From NCBI RefSeq assembly GCF_000143885.2, contig NC_018581.1:1426001-1490000 (forward strand): a DNA stretch of 64,000 bases, read 5' to 3'. The stretch comes from Gordonia sp. KTR9. GTDB lineage: Bacteria; Actinomycetota; Actinomycetes; Mycobacteriales; Mycobacteriaceae. The position numbers were made by a program, and so were the translations under genes. Under the pieces are notes generated by a model. It saw only the letters and a list, made by a program, of their open reading frames with translations. It searched no databases and was not told the DNA's origin. This document shows positions 21,944 through 32,794 of the stretch, one piece after another. Numbering within the stretch: position 1 is the stretch's first letter; the number at the start of each line of letters is the position of its first letter.

Positions 21944-22899
21944 CGACGATGTTCTTCGAGGACCCACCCGGCGGCCCGGTCAATGCAGGTCAGAACCGGG
22001 CAGGTCAGAATCGGGCAGGTCACGGACCGGTGGGACCGCAACTCGCCAACGCGTGGTTGCCGCCCGGGCCGGCCCTGTTGTTCTGCCCGGCCGACCGTCC
22101 CGAGCGATACCAGAAGGCCCTCGACCGTGCCGACGTGGTCATCATCGATCTCGAGGACGCGGTGTCGCCGGCGAACCGCGTCGTGGCCCGCGAGGCCCTC
22201 GTCGCCCATCCCGTGGATCCGGATCGCACCATCGTGCGGATCAACCCGGCCGGTACCGGCGATTATCGACGGGATCTCGCGGCCGTGGCGGAGACGAACT
22301 ACCGGGTGGTGATGCAGGCCAAGGCCGAGGACGTCTCCTCGATACTGGACACCGCGTTCCAGACGATCGCCCTGATCGAGACGCCGCTCGGCGCGACCCG
22401 GGCACGCGACATCGCCGCGACCTCCAATTGCATCGGACTGATGTGGGGGGCAGAGGATCTCGTCGCCGGTCTCGGGGGCACGTCGAGCCGGTTCGGTCCC
22501 GGCGAATCCCGCCCCGGTGAGTACCGGGACGTCGCGAGCTGGGTGCGCTCGATGGTCCGCATCGCGGCCGCGGCGCATGGAAAATTCGCCGTCGACTCCG
22601 TGCACCTAGACATCGACGACGTCGACGGACTCGTGGCCGAGGTCCGTGACGCGGTGGCATTGGGTTACACCGCCACCGCGTGTATCCATCCGTCCCAGGT
22701 CGACCACATCCGGGACGGATACCGACCGTCCGATGAGGCGGTCGCTTGGGCGCGCAAGATCCTCGACGGTGCCGCCGAACACGCCGGCGGGGTGTTCAGC
22801 CTCGACGGCAAGATGATCGACGGACCCGTCCTGCGCCAGGCCGAGGTCGTCCTCTCCCGCGTCAGCGGTACGCGTCCCGATCCCGCCGGCGAGAACTGA
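21940..22899 (+). CDS. citE: CitE-like beta-hydroxyacyl-CoA lyase
   Basis: About 319 residues of the HpcH/HpaI aldolase superfamily: VVIIDLEDAVSP (metal-binding acid), RTIVRINPAGT, TIALIETPLGATRAR and CIGLMWGAEDLVAGLGG. The mycobacterial homologue Rv2498c is known to cleave (R)-3-hydroxy-3-methylglutaryl-CoA and citramalyl-CoA, so this gene probably ends leucine breakdown by giving acetyl-CoA and acetoacetate, and may also act in itaconate breakdown. GTG 21940 overlaps the upstream stop; ATG 21949 is an alternative. The first 35 residues contain a short tandem repeat (AGQNR) that is unusual for the family and may be a non-catalytic extension. Confidence 0.87.
   Translation: MTTMFFEDPPGGPVNAGQNRAGQNRAGHGPVGPQLANAWLPPGPALLFCPADRPERYQKALDRADVVIIDLEDAVSPANRVVAREALVAHPVDPDRTIVRINPAGTGDYRRDLAAVAETNYRVVMQAKAEDVSSILDTAFQTIALIETPLGATRARDIAATSNCIGLMWGAEDLVAGLGGTSSRFGPGESRPGEYRDVASWVRSMVRIAAAAHGKFAVDSVHLDIDDVDGLVAEVRDAVALGYTATACIHPSQVDHIRDGYRPSDEAVAWARKILDGAAEHAGGVFSLDGKMIDGPVLRQAEVVLSRVSGTRPDPAGEN
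21985..22029 (+). repeat. 15-bp tandem repeat inside citE
   Basis: Two near-perfect copies of GCAGGTCAGAAYCGG (21985-21999 and 22000-22014) and a third, degenerate copy, encoding AGQNR-AGQNR-AGHGP in the N-terminal extension of CitE. Confidence 0.7.
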
Positions 22900-22955
22900 C
22901 CCACGCACCCCAATCCAGCCGGGCGTCGACGCCCGAAGACAGACCGGAGCAGAAC

Positions 22956-24599
22956 ATGAGCACCGAGGCTCACCCGACGACCGCACACACGCGCGGCGAG
23001 GAGACACCGGCCCTGCTCACCGAGACCATCGGCGCCACTCTGGCCCGCACGGTCGAGACCTACGGTGACCGGACGGCCTTGATCGACGCCGCGGCGCGAC
23101 GGGAATGGCGATATTCGGAGTTCCACCGTGACGTGCGCGCGGTCGCGGCGGGACTCCTGCGACTCGGTGTGTCGGTCGGTGACCGGGTCGGGCTGTGGTC
23201 GCCGAACCGGTTCGAGTGGGTTCTGACGCAGTACGCCGCCGCCGAGATCGGCGCCGTGCTGGTCAATCTCAACCCCGCCTATCGCCAGAACGAGATCGAG
23301 TACGCGCTGCAGCAGTCCGGGACGAGTGTGGTGCTGGCCGCCGACAGTTTCAAGGACTCCGCGTACGCATCGATGTTGGCGCAGGCGCGTCCCCGGTGCC
23401 CCGAACTGCGTGAGGTGGTGCTGTTCGGTTCCGACGAGTGGGACGCGTTGTGCGTCGAAGCGAGTGCCGAGGAGCTCGAACGCGTCTCCGAGGTGGCCGC
23501 GTCACTGTCGCCCGACGACCCGATCAACATCCAATACACCTCGGGCACCACGGGATTCCCCAAGGGTGCGACGCTGTCGCACCGCAACATCGGGAACAAC
23601 GGGTACCTCGTCGGCGAACTGCTGAACTACACCGCCGACGACCGGATCTGCCTGCCCGTGCCCTTCTACCACTGCTTCGGCATGGTGATGGGCAACCTCG
23701 CGGCCACGAGTCACGGTGCGGCGATGGTCATCCCGGCGCCGGCGTTCGACCCGCGGGCCACCCTCGAAGCGGTTGCGGAGTACCGCTGCACGAGTCTGTA
23801 CGGCGTGCCGACCATGTTCATCGCCGAGCTCGGCCTGCTCGACGACGGGCTCGACGTCGACCTGTCGAGCCTGCGCACCGGCATCATGGCGGGATCGCCG
23901 TGTCCGGAGTACGTCATGCGACAGGTCGTCGACCGCATGCACATGCGCGAGGTGTCGATCTGTTACGGCATGACCGAGACGTCGCCGGTGTCGACGCAGA
24001 CGCGGGTCGACGATCCGCTCGAACTGCGTGTCACCACCGTCGGCCGGGTCGGGCCGCACCTGGAGATCAAGATCGTCGACCCCGGTACCGGAGAGACCTC
24101 CGGACGTGGCGAGACCGGTGAATTGTGCACGCGCGGTTACTCGGTGATGACCGGTTACTGGAACGAACCGGAGAAGACCGCCGAGGCCATCGACGCCGAC
24201 GGCTGGATGCACACGGGCGACCTCGCCGACATGGACGACAACGGTTATGTCCGGATCACCGGACGCATCAAGGACATGGTGATCCGCGGTGGCGAGAACA
24301 TCTATCCCCGGGAGATCGAGGAATTCCTCTACACCCATCCCGACATCCTCGACGCCCAGGTCATCGGGGTGCCCGACGAGAAGTACGGTGAGGAACTGAT
24401 GGCGTGGGTGCGGTTGCGCGACAGCGCCTCCGGGTTCACGGCGGACGACCTGCGCGAGTTCGCCACCGGCAAGATCGCGCGGCACAAGATCCCACGCTAT
24501 GTCCACGTGGTCGAGGAGTTCCCGATGACCGTCACCGGAAAGGTCCGCAAGGTGGCGATGCGGGACGAGGCGGTCTCGATCCTCGAGCAGCTGCGGTGA
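22956..24599 (+). CDS. Acyl-CoA synthetase (FadD35-like AMP-forming ligase)
   Basis: 547 residues of the ANL adenylating family. The P-loop-like motif is IQYTSGTTGFPKGATLSHRN, the A5 motif ICYGMTETSPVS, the A7 motif GWMHTGDLADMDDNGY, and the C-terminal catalytic Lys is in MTVTGKVRKV. It converts a carboxylic acid, ATP and CoA to acyl-CoA. ATG 22956 is preceded by GGAGCAG. In M. tuberculosis the leucine operon region carries fadD35, which this may match; isovalerate or a related branched acid is a reasonable substrate guess, but medium-chain acids cannot be excluded. Its stop overlaps the next start (TGATG). Confidence 0.85.
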   Translation: MSTEAHPTTAHTRGEETPALLTETIGATLARTVETYGDRTALIDAAARREWRYSEFHRDVRAVAAGLLRLGVSVGDRVGLWSPNRFEWVLTQYAAAEIGAVLVNLNPAYRQNEIEYALQQSGTSVVLAADSFKDSAYASMLAQARPRCPELREVVLFGSDEWDALCVEASAEELERVSEVAASLSPDDPINIQYTSGTTGFPKGATLSHRNIGNNGYLVGELLNYTADDRICLPVPFYHCFGMVMGNLAATSHGAAMVIPAPAFDPRATLEAVAEYRCTSLYGVPTMFIAELGLLDDGLDVDLSSLRTGIMAGSPCPEYVMRQVVDRMHMREVSICYGMTETSPVSTQTRVDDPLELRVTTVGRVGPHLEIKIVDPGTGETSGRGETGELCTRGYSVMTGYWNEPEKTAEAIDADGWMHTGDLADMDDNGYVRITGRIKDMVIRGGENIYPREIEEFLYTHPDILDAQVIGVPDEKYGEELMAWVRLRDSASGFTADDLREFATGKIARHKIPRYVHVVEEFPMTVTGKVRKVAMRDEAVSILEQLR

Positions 24600-26575
24600 T
24601 GACCACCGATGACGCGGCGCGGACCGCAGACACTCGGATGAACCGCTTCGCGCAGTTCGTCCACGATCGATTCGGGCCCGACACAGGCGATTACGACGAT
24701 CTGTGGTCGTGGTCGGTGCGGCGGCCAGCAGAGTTCTGGCGCGCGGTCTGGGAGTTCTTCGACGTCGACGCCCTCGCCGCCGAACCTCTCGGAGACTCCG
24801 ACGAGGCGGTACTCGCCGACGACCGGATGCCCGGCGCCGTCTGGTTTCCCGGGGTTCGCCTGAACTACGTCGACCAGATCCTGCGACACGCACACCTGCC
24901 CGGCGCCGCGATCGTCGGCATCGACGAGGCGGGTGAACGATCGGAGATCGCGTGGGCTGATCTGCCGTCGCAGGTCGCAGGCCTGGCCTCGACCCTCCGT
25001 GCGCACGGGGTGGGTCCCGGTGACGTGGTCGCCGCCTACCTGCCCGACATCCCCGAAGCCGTCATCGCCTTCCTCGCCACGGCATCCCTGGGGGCGGTCT
25101 GGTCCGGATGCGGTCAGGATTATGCGCCCCTGGGTGCGGCGGGTCGCCTCGGCCAGCTCGCGCCGAAGGTGCTGTTCACCGCGGCCGGCTATCGCTACAA
25201 CGGCAAGGTCGTCGACAAGCGCGCCGACAGTGCCGAACTGGCGACGCTGCTGCCGAACCTCCTCGCGCACATCACGATCGGCGACACCGATGCCTCGTCG
25301 TCCACCGTCGACTACGCCGAGGCCGTGGGCGGTGACCCCGTCGACTTGCGGCCGGTGCCGGTCGCCTTCGACCATCCGCTGTGGGTGCTCTTCAGTTCCG
25401 GGACGACCGGACGGCCCAAAGGGATCGTGCACGGGCACGGGGGAGTCCTCCTGGAGCATCTGAAAGCCGGTGCCCTGCACGGCGACCTGGGCGCGGACGA
25501 CGTGTTCTTCTGGCAGACCGCGCTGAGCTGGATGATGTGGAACTATCAGGTCGCCGGACTCCTCTGCGGTTCGCGCATCGTCTGCTACAGCGGTTCGCCC
25601 CTGTATCCCGACCCCGACCGGCTCTGGCAGATCGTCGACGACGAACGGGTCACCTACTTCGGTACGAGTCCCGGGCAGTTGCAGGCCTCGCGGAAGGCGG
25701 GCCTAGAGCCGGGTCGCCGGCACGACCTGCGCCGGCTGCGGACCCTCGGCAGCACCGGATCCTCCCTCGCCGCAGATCTTTTCACCTGGGTCGATGACCA
25801 CGTCCGAGCCGGCCTGCCCATCTCGTCGATCAGCGGCGGCACCGACATTGTGTCCGCGTTCGCCGGTGGGTCGTCGGGGGTGCCGGTCGTGCCGGGCGAA
25901 CTGTCGGTCCGCTACCTCGGTGTGGCGCTGGAGAGCTGGTCGCCGGACGCGCGCCCGCTGGTGGGGGAGGTCGGCGAGCTCGTCGTCACCGCGCCGATGC
26001 CGTCGATGCCCGTGGGTTTCCGGGACGACCCCGACGGTGCGCGGTACCGCGCCGCGTACTTCGCCCACGAGTGGGAGGGCGGTGCGTCGAACCCCGACAA
26101 GCCGGTCTGGCGTCACGGCGACTGGGTGACCGTGACCGAGCGCGGGTCGCTGGTGATCCACGGACGCAGCGACGCGACGTTGAACCGCCACGGGATTCGC
26201 ATGGGATCGGCCGACATCTACGAGGTCGTCGAGGCGCTCGACGAGGTCGCGGAGGCCTTCGTGCTCGGCGTCGACGGGCCGGACGGTGCCTACTGGATGC
26301 CGCTGTTCGTCACTCTGGTTCCCGGCGCGACGCTCGACGACGCGCTGATCGACCGGATCGCGGCCGCGGTCCGCGACCGTCTTTCCAAACGCCATGTACC
26401 CGATGAGGTCATCGAGGCCCCGGGCATTCCGCACACCCGGACCGGCAAGAAACTCGAGGTTCCGGTCACCGCGATTCTGGCAGGCCGATCCGAGGTCAAC
26501 ATCGACCCCAAGGCCGTCGACGACTATGCGCTGATCAACTGGTACGCCGAGCAGGGGCGCCTGCATCGCTGGTGA
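24599..26575 (+). CDS. Acetoacetyl-CoA synthetase
   Basis: 658 residues, the length and domain layout of acetoacetate:CoA ligases (AcsA-type N-cap, adenylation and C-terminal domains). Seen are an N-terminal DYDDLWSWSVRRPAEFWRAVWEFF, WFPGVRLNYVDQIL, FSSGTTGRPKGIVHGHGG, GGTDIVSAFAGG and TRTGKKLEVPV with the catalytic Lys. It makes acetoacetyl-CoA from acetoacetate, ATP and CoA. ATG 24599 shares one base with the fadD stop. As the last gene of a leucine operon whose lyase releases acetoacetate, it would reactivate that product; M. tuberculosis has a CoA-transferase pair (ScoAB) near its operon instead. Family very likely. Confidence 0.88.
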   Translation: MTTDDAARTADTRMNRFAQFVHDRFGPDTGDYDDLWSWSVRRPAEFWRAVWEFFDVDALAAEPLGDSDEAVLADDRMPGAVWFPGVRLNYVDQILRHAHLPGAAIVGIDEAGERSEIAWADLPSQVAGLASTLRAHGVGPGDVVAAYLPDIPEAVIAFLATASLGAVWSGCGQDYAPLGAAGRLGQLAPKVLFTAAGYRYNGKVVDKRADSAELATLLPNLLAHITIGDTDASSSTVDYAEAVGGDPVDLRPVPVAFDHPLWVLFSSGTTGRPKGIVHGHGGVLLEHLKAGALHGDLGADDVFFWQTALSWMMWNYQVAGLLCGSRIVCYSGSPLYPDPDRLWQIVDDERVTYFGTSPGQLQASRKAGLEPGRRHDLRRLRTLGSTGSSLAADLFTWVDDHVRAGLPISSISGGTDIVSAFAGGSSGVPVVPGELSVRYLGVALESWSPDARPLVGEVGELVVTAPMPSMPVGFRDDPDGARYRAAYFAHEWEGGASNPDKPVWRHGDWVTVTERGSLVIHGRSDATLNRHGIRMGSADIYEVVEALDEVAEAFVLGVDGPDGAYWMPLFVTLVPGATLDDALIDRIAAAVRDRLSKRHVPDEVIEAPGIPHTRTGKKLEVPVTAILAGRSEVNIDPKAVDDYALINWYAEQGRLHRW

Positions 26576-26586
26576 GCGGGTCCACG

Positions 26587-26601
26587 CCGCCGGCGCGGCG
26601 G
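26587..26601. terminator. Possible GC hairpin after the leucine operon
   Basis: CCGCC and GGCGG around five bases, 12 bp after the acetoacetyl-CoA synthetase stop. There is no U tract, so this is a weak call. Confidence 0.3.
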
Positions 26602-26623
26602 TCGCGTTGTGCAAGGGGCATGA

Positions 26624-27994
<1,371 letters not shown>

Positions 27995-28012
27995 CAGACA
28001 CAGTTCCACTCG

Positions 28013-28036
28013 GTGCCCCGTCGGTCGGCGGGGCAC
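28013..28036 (+). terminator. Hairpin terminator after the Rv0954-like gene
   Basis: A perfect 8-bp stem (GTGCCCCG and CGGGGCAC) with an 8-nt loop starts 19 bp after the stop codon and is followed by a short T-rich stretch. Confidence 0.6.
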
Positions 28037-28126
28037 TGTTCGTGTGCAGCCACCCGGTGAGCTGCCTCCCTTTCGCAGCCCCCTCGGCGCGTCTACGACG
28101 GCCTCGGCCGGGACCGTGTCAGGCTC

Positions 28127-29779
28127 ATGACGATGCCCTCCCTCAAGCCGGACCCGAGTACGGACAATCTGGCGTCGCAGCTTCGTAACCTGCGGCGATC
28201 CCGTCGTGCGCAACGCACGGCGGCCGAGGGTTCGGCCCGGCAACTCGCAGTGGTGGCGTTCACCGTTCCCGCGTTGGCGCTGGTGACGCTGATCGTCGTC
28301 ATGCTCTCGGTGCTGCTTCTCGCCGGCAGTGGGCTGACCGGACTTCCGAGCGCGATCGCCTCGGGCTGGTTGGCCATCCACCAGGTGCCGGTCACGATCA
28401 GCGGGGTCACTGTCGGGGTGCTGCCGTTGCTGCCGACGCTGACCGTCGCCGCCGGGACGGCCTGGCTGACGGCCCGGGCGGTCGCGGGCGGCACGAACTC
28501 GGCCGAACGCGATCGGCACGACCTGTTCGATCTGGGTGCCGTCGTCTTCTCGGCGGTGATCGGCCCGGTACTCATCACCGCGATGTCGCTGGCGGTCGTG
28601 ATGGACGGTGGATCGGTCCTGCCGGTCCAGACGCCGAGTGCGCTGCTCGCGTTCCTGTACACACTGGGCATACACGGCGGCGCGGCCCTGGCCGGCGTCG
28701 TGTGGAGCCGACGACGCGACTTCGCGGCTCGTGGACGCGTGACCTACGCCGATCGTCGCGGATTCCGATACGGACTGGTGGCGGCGCTGATGCTGCTGGT
28801 CGCCGGCGCCGTGCTCGTGTGCCTGCGCATGCTGATGCGGCACGGGCAGATCGGTGAGCTGATCGAGACCGGTTACGACTTCGACGGGTTCCTGGGACTC
28901 AGCCTGCTCTCGGTGCTGTACCTCCCGAATGTGATGGTCGCGGCAATGGCCGTACTCGTGGGTTCCGACGTCCGGCTCGGCGCGATGACCGTCGACCTGT
29001 TCACCGTCCGTGGCGGCGACGTCCCGCCCGTCCCGGTGCTCGCGGTTCTGCCCGACGGGCCGGGTGCCGGGGCGTGGGGATTGGTCGGCCTGCTCGTTCC
29101 GGCCGGCGTCGCGGCCTTCGTCGGCTGGCGATGCCGCGACCTCGATCCGATGGCCCATGTGCGTTCGGTGGGTGTCGCCGCGGCGGTGGCGGCGTCGGCG
29201 GTGGCCCTCCTGACCGTCGCGGCCGGCGGGACGCTGGGGGAGTTCGGCGACGTCGCCGTCACGGTGTCGGCGGCCGGGGTGTTCACACTGGGCTGGATCG
29301 CGGTCGTCGGCCTGCTGATCGTGCTCGTGTATGCGTTCCTGCCGTCGACGCGCGCGGCACGCCTCGCCGTCGGCGACGAGTACTTCGACGACCCGCTGGA
29401 CCTCGGCTACGAGGACGAATACGTCATCGTCACCGATCTGGACGAGGACGACGAGTACTCAGAGTTCGAGGACGGCGAGTACGACGACGCCGAGTTCGAA
29501 GACGGCGCTGAGTTCGAGGACGACGAGCACGGCGCCGACGAACGCGAGGACTACGTGTACGACGACGGCGTCGAATCGCGCGACAACGCGTCCGCGGACA
29601 CCGACGACGCCGGGTTCGGTTCCGCGGATGGTTGGCAGCCCTCCGGCGCAGACTCCCTGTCCCGGCGCGAACCGGCGGTGAACCGCGTGTACGACGACGA
29701 TCTCGATGAGACGGATCTCGTCGATGACGCGGATTACGACCTGTATCCGGGTTCGCACGGCACGTCCCGCCAACGCTGA
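28127..29779 (+). CDS. perM: Integral membrane protein PerM (DUF6350)
   Basis: 550 residues. After a basic N-terminus (about 40 residues) there are roughly eight or nine hydrophobic helices up to about residue 410, followed by an Asp/Glu-rich tail of about 130 residues (many DED, EFED and DDD stretches). In M. tuberculosis Rv0955 (PerM) has the same position, directly upstream of purN, and is linked to cell division and persistence. The acidic tail is probably cytoplasmic and may contact division proteins; this is inference. ATG 28127 with ATG 28133 as alternative. Symbol given on gene order and topology. Confidence 0.8.
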   Translation: MTMPSLKPDPSTDNLASQLRNLRRSRRAQRTAAEGSARQLAVVAFTVPALALVTLIVVMLSVLLLAGSGLTGLPSAIASGWLAIHQVPVTISGVTVGVLPLLPTLTVAAGTAWLTARAVAGGTNSAERDRHDLFDLGAVVFSAVIGPVLITAMSLAVVMDGGSVLPVQTPSALLAFLYTLGIHGGAALAGVVWSRRRDFAARGRVTYADRRGFRYGLVAALMLLVAGAVLVCLRMLMRHGQIGELIETGYDFDGFLGLSLLSVLYLPNVMVAAMAVLVGSDVRLGAMTVDLFTVRGGDVPPVPVLAVLPDGPGAGAWGLVGLLVPAGVAAFVGWRCRDLDPMAHVRSVGVAAAVAASAVALLTVAAGGTLGEFGDVAVTVSAAGVFTLGWIAVVGLLIVLVYAFLPSTRAARLAVGDEYFDDPLDLGYEDEYVIVTDLDEDDEYSEFEDGEYDDAEFEDGAEFEDDEHGADEREDYVYDDGVESRDNASADTDDAGFGSADGWQPSGADSLSRREPAVNRVYDDDLDETDLVDDADYDLYPGSHGTSRQR

Positions 29780-29856
29780 GGCGAACCGCCCTGGCCGAGC
29801 GCCCCTCGACGATGTCTGCGGCGCCACCCGGCGCGGGTGGCCCAACGTACGGCGAT

Positions 29857-29862
29857 TAGTCT
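29857..29862 (+). promoter_or_regulatory. Extended -10 element for a leaderless purN transcript
   Basis: TAGTCT fits the actinobacterial TANNNT -10. It ends 7 nt before the GTG of purN, so transcription would begin at or beside the start codon. Confidence 0.55.
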
Positions 29863-29869
29863 CGACGAC

Positions 29870-30493
29870 GTGACCTCCCCGACGGCACCCGGCCGCACCC
29901 CGCTGGTGGTGATGGCGTCGGGCACCGGTTCGCTGCTGGAGTCGCTGATCGCGCGCGCCGGTGCCGGGGATTCCCCGTTTCGGGTCGCCGCGATCGTGGT
30001 CGACCGTGCGTGCCGCGCGCAGGAGGTCGCGCAGCGCAACGACATCCCGCTCATCACCTGTCGTGTCGCCGACCACGACGACCGCGCGACGTGGGACCGG
30101 GCGCTGACCGGCGAGGTCGCCGCGTTCGAACCGGAGTGGGTGGTGACCGCCGGATTCATGAAGATCCTCGGCCCGGCCTTCCTCGGCCGGTTCGGCGGAC
30201 GCGTCGTCAACAGCCACCCGGCGCTGCTGCCCGCTTTCCCGGGCGCCCACGGGGTCGCCGAGGCACTCGACTACGGCGTCAAGGTCACCGGCGCGACGGT
30301 GCACCTCGTCGACGAAGGCGTGGACACCGGCCCGATCCTCGCGCAAGAGGTGGTCACCGTCGTCGACGACGACACCGCCGACACCCTGCACGAGCGCATC
30401 AAGACGGTCGAGCGCGTGTTGCTCGCCGACGTGGTGACCGCACTGGTCACCAGAGGAGTAGTCATCGATGGACGAAAGGCCCGCATCCCGTGA
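29870..30493 (+). CDS. purN: Phosphoribosylglycinamide formyltransferase
   Basis: 207 residues of the folate-dependent GAR transformylase family, third step of purine synthesis. The phosphate-binding loop [12 protein letters not shown] is near the N-terminus. The catalytic set is visible as [18 protein letters not shown] (Asn and His) and [14 protein letters not shown] (Asp). GTG 29870 is preferred over GTG 29837 because a -10 element lies exactly where a leaderless transcript would start at 29870. Its stop overlaps the purH start by 4 bp, as usual for the purN-purH pair. Confidence 0.93.
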   Translation: MTSPTAPGRTPLVVMASGTGSLLESLIARAGAGDSPFRVAAIVVDRACRAQEVAQRNDIPLITCRVADHDDRATWDRALTGEVAAFEPEWVVTAGFMKILGPAFLGRFGGRVVNSHPALLPAFPGAHGVAEALDYGVKVTGATVHLVDEGVDTGPILAQEVVTVVDDDTADTLHERIKTVERVLLADVVTALVTRGVVIDGRKARIP

Positions 30494-32064
30494 ACGCACA
30501 CAGCCCTGACAGCTCTCGTCGACCGATTCGGCGCGCGCTGGTGAGTGTCTACGACAAGAGCGGTCTCACCGATCTCGCCACGGCGCTGCACGCGGCCGGG
30601 GTGGAGATCGTGTCCACCGGATCGACCGCGAAGACCATCGCCGGCGCGGGGGTGCCGGTCGTCGAGGTGTCGGCGCTGACCGGCTTCCCCGAGTGCCTCG
30701 ACGGGCGCGTCAAGACCCTGCACCCGAAGGTGCACGCGGGCATCCTCGCCGACACCCGTAAGTCCGACCACGTCGCACAGCTCGACGAGTTGGGTGTCGC
30801 CGCATTCGATCTCGTCGTCGTCAACCTGTATCCGTTCACCGCGACGGTGGCCTCCGGCGCCACGCCGGACGAGTGCATCGAGCAGATCGACATCGGCGGT
30901 CCGTCGATGGTGCGCGGGGCTGCCAAGAACCATCCGTCGGTCGCCGTCGTGGTCGACCCGGACGACTATTCGCGGGTGACCGAAGCCGTCGCCGCGGAGG
31001 GTTTCTCGCTCGCCGACCGGAAGAAGCTCGCCGCCAAGGCGTTCCGGCACACCGCCGATTACGATGTCGCGGTCGCGTCATGGATGTCGAGCGTGGTTGC
31101 ACCCGAGGATGATTCGCAGTTCCCGGCCTGGGCCGGTGCGACCTGGACCCGATCCGCGGTGCTGCGTTACGGCGAGAACCCGCATCAGGCGGCAGCACTG
31201 TATGTCGGGAACGCCGGGGCCGGCGGGGTGGCGACCGCCGAACAGCTCCACGGCAAGGAGATGAGCTACAACAACTACACCGACGCCGATGCCGCCTGGC
31301 GGGCCGCGTACGACTTCGACGCTCCGGCCGTCGCGATCATCAAGCACGCCAATCCGTGTGGGATCGCCATCGGCACCGACATCGCGGAGGCGCATCGTAA
31401 GGCGCACGCCTGCGATCCGATCAGCGCCTACGGCGGTGTCATCGCCGCCAATCGCGAGATCACCGTGGAGATGGCCGAGCAGGTCGCCGAGATCTTCACC
31501 GAGGTCATCGTCGCGCCCGGTTTCGCCGACGGCGCGCTCTCGGTCCTGACCCGCAAGAAGAACATCCGTGTTCTGGTGGCCACCCCGCCGTCGGCGACGG
31601 GGATCGAGACCAAGCCGGTGTCGGGTGGATTGCTGATGCAGCAGCGCGACGTCCTCGACGCCGATGGGGACAACCCGGCCAACTGGAACCTCGTGGCCGG
31701 CCCGCCGGCCGACAATGAGACTCTCGCCGACCTCGAATTCGCCTGGCGGGCATGTCGTTCGGTCAAGTCCAATGCCATTCTGCTTGCCTCCGACGGTGCG
31801 TCGGTCGGCGTCGGCATGGGGCAGGTCAACCGCGTCGACTCCGCGCACCTGGCGGTGCAGCGTGCCGGTGACCGTGCGGCGGGGAGCGTCGGGGCGTCGG
31901 ATGCGTTCTTCCCCTTCCCGGACGGACTGCAGGTGCTGCTGTCGGCCGGGGTGAAAGCCGTTGCACAACCAGGTGGATCGATCCGCGACAACGAGGTGAT
32001 CGAGGCGGCCGACGAGGCGGGCGTGACGCTCTACCTCACCGGGGCACGTCATTTCGCTCACTGA
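30490..32064 (+). CDS. purH: Bifunctional AICAR transformylase/IMP cyclohydrolase
   Basis: 524 residues, normal length. The N-terminal IMP cyclohydrolase domain begins [17 protein letters not shown] and contains [12 protein letters not shown] and [14 protein letters not shown]. The C-terminal transformylase domain contains [24 protein letters not shown] (Lys-His catalytic pair) and [10 protein letters not shown], ending [14 protein letters not shown]. It performs the last two steps to IMP. GTG 30490 overlaps purN (GTGA). The last 14 bp of purH appear to overlap the beginning of the following exporter gene. Confidence 0.95.
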   Translation: MNAHSPDSSRRPIRRALVSVYDKSGLTDLATALHAAGVEIVSTGSTAKTIAGAGVPVVEVSALTGFPECLDGRVKTLHPKVHAGILADTRKSDHVAQLDELGVAAFDLVVVNLYPFTATVASGATPDECIEQIDIGGPSMVRGAAKNHPSVAVVVDPDDYSRVTEAVAAEGFSLADRKKLAAKAFRHTADYDVAVASWMSSVVAPEDDSQFPAWAGATWTRSAVLRYGENPHQAAALYVGNAGAGGVATAEQLHGKEMSYNNYTDADAAWRAAYDFDAPAVAIIKHANPCGIAIGTDIAEAHRKAHACDPISAYGGVIAANREITVEMAEQVAEIFTEVIVAPGFADGALSVLTRKKNIRVLVATPPSATGIETKPVSGGLLMQQRDVLDADGDNPANWNLVAGPPADNETLADLEFAWRACRSVKSNAILLASDGASVGVGMGQVNRVDSAHLAVQRAGDRAAGSVGASDAFFPFPDGLQVLLSAGVKAVAQPGGSIRDNEVIEAADEAGVTLYLTGARHFAH

Positions 32065-32794
32065 GCTCGCTCTACTGGTCGTCGCCGGCTTCGGCGCCGG
32101 CCTGATCGGCTACATCACCGGTCTGGCCTCGATCGTCAGCTATCCCGCGCTGCTCGCGGTCGGGCTCAGCCCGATCGCGGCCAACGTCACGAACACGGTC
32201 GCGCTGGTCGCCGTCGGGGTGGGCAGCACCGCACATTCGGGGCGCTCCCTCCTCGACGGTGACCGTAGACGCCTGATCGTCGGCGCGGTCGCCTCGCTGA
32301 TCGGCGGCACGGTCGGTGCGGTGTTGCTGCTCTCGACGCCGGCCGAGGCCTTCGAGGCCGTCGTGCCCTTCCTCGTGGCGATCGCCGCCATCGCGTTACT
32401 CGTCCAACCGGTTCTGCGCCGCTGGGCGACGTCGCACGTCGAACGTCCCTGGGTGTTCATCCTGGGATTGACGCTGATCTCGGTCTACGGCGGTTACTTC
32501 GGCGCGGGGGCCGGGATCATGATCCTGGCCCTGATGCTCGTGGTGACCAGTGAGCCGTTGTGGCGAGCGGCGCTGTCCAAGTCGTTGTTCCTCGGCATCG
32601 CCAACACGGTCGCCGCCATCGGCTTCATGATCTGGGGCCCCGTCGAGTGGTGGGCCGCACTCGCCATGGCCGTCGGATGTCTGGCCGGTGGGTGGTGTGG
32701 CCCACCCGTCGTGAAACGCCTGCCGCCCGGCCCCCTTCGGATCGTCGTCGGGATCTGCGGGCTCGCGCTCGCACTGTGGCTGGCGTTCAGCTGA
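32051..32794 (+). CDS. TSUP-family (TauE/SafE-like) membrane exporter, non-standard start
   Basis: About 247 residues with seven or eight hydrophobic helices. The N-terminal signature [42 protein letters not shown] is plainly TSUP and is repeated in form in the second half ([22 protein letters not shown]). The reading frame opens only at 32027, and no ATG, GTG or TTG occurs before this conserved part; the first GTG is at 32219, which would delete two helices. ATT at 32051 (then SLTEL) is the best start, overlapping purH by 14 bp; CTG 32075 is another option. TSUP proteins carry anions such as sulfite, sulfoacetate or organosulfonates. Confidence 0.75.
   Translation: MSLTELALLVVAGFGAGLIGYITGLASIVSYPALLAVGLSPIAANVTNTVALVAVGVGSTAHSGRSLLDGDRRRLIVGAVASLIGGTVGAVLLLSTPAEAFEAVVPFLVAIAAIALLVQPVLRRWATSHVERPWVFILGLTLISVYGGYFGAGAGIMILALMLVVTSEPLWRAALSKSLFLGIANTVAAIGFMIWGPVEWWAALAMAVGCLAGGWCGPPVVKRLPPGPLRIVVGICGLALALWLAFS

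Noticed and set aside
32219..32794. Exporter gene starting at GTG 32219
   Set aside because: This start would cut away the conserved first two helices; the homologous sequence clearly begins near 32051.
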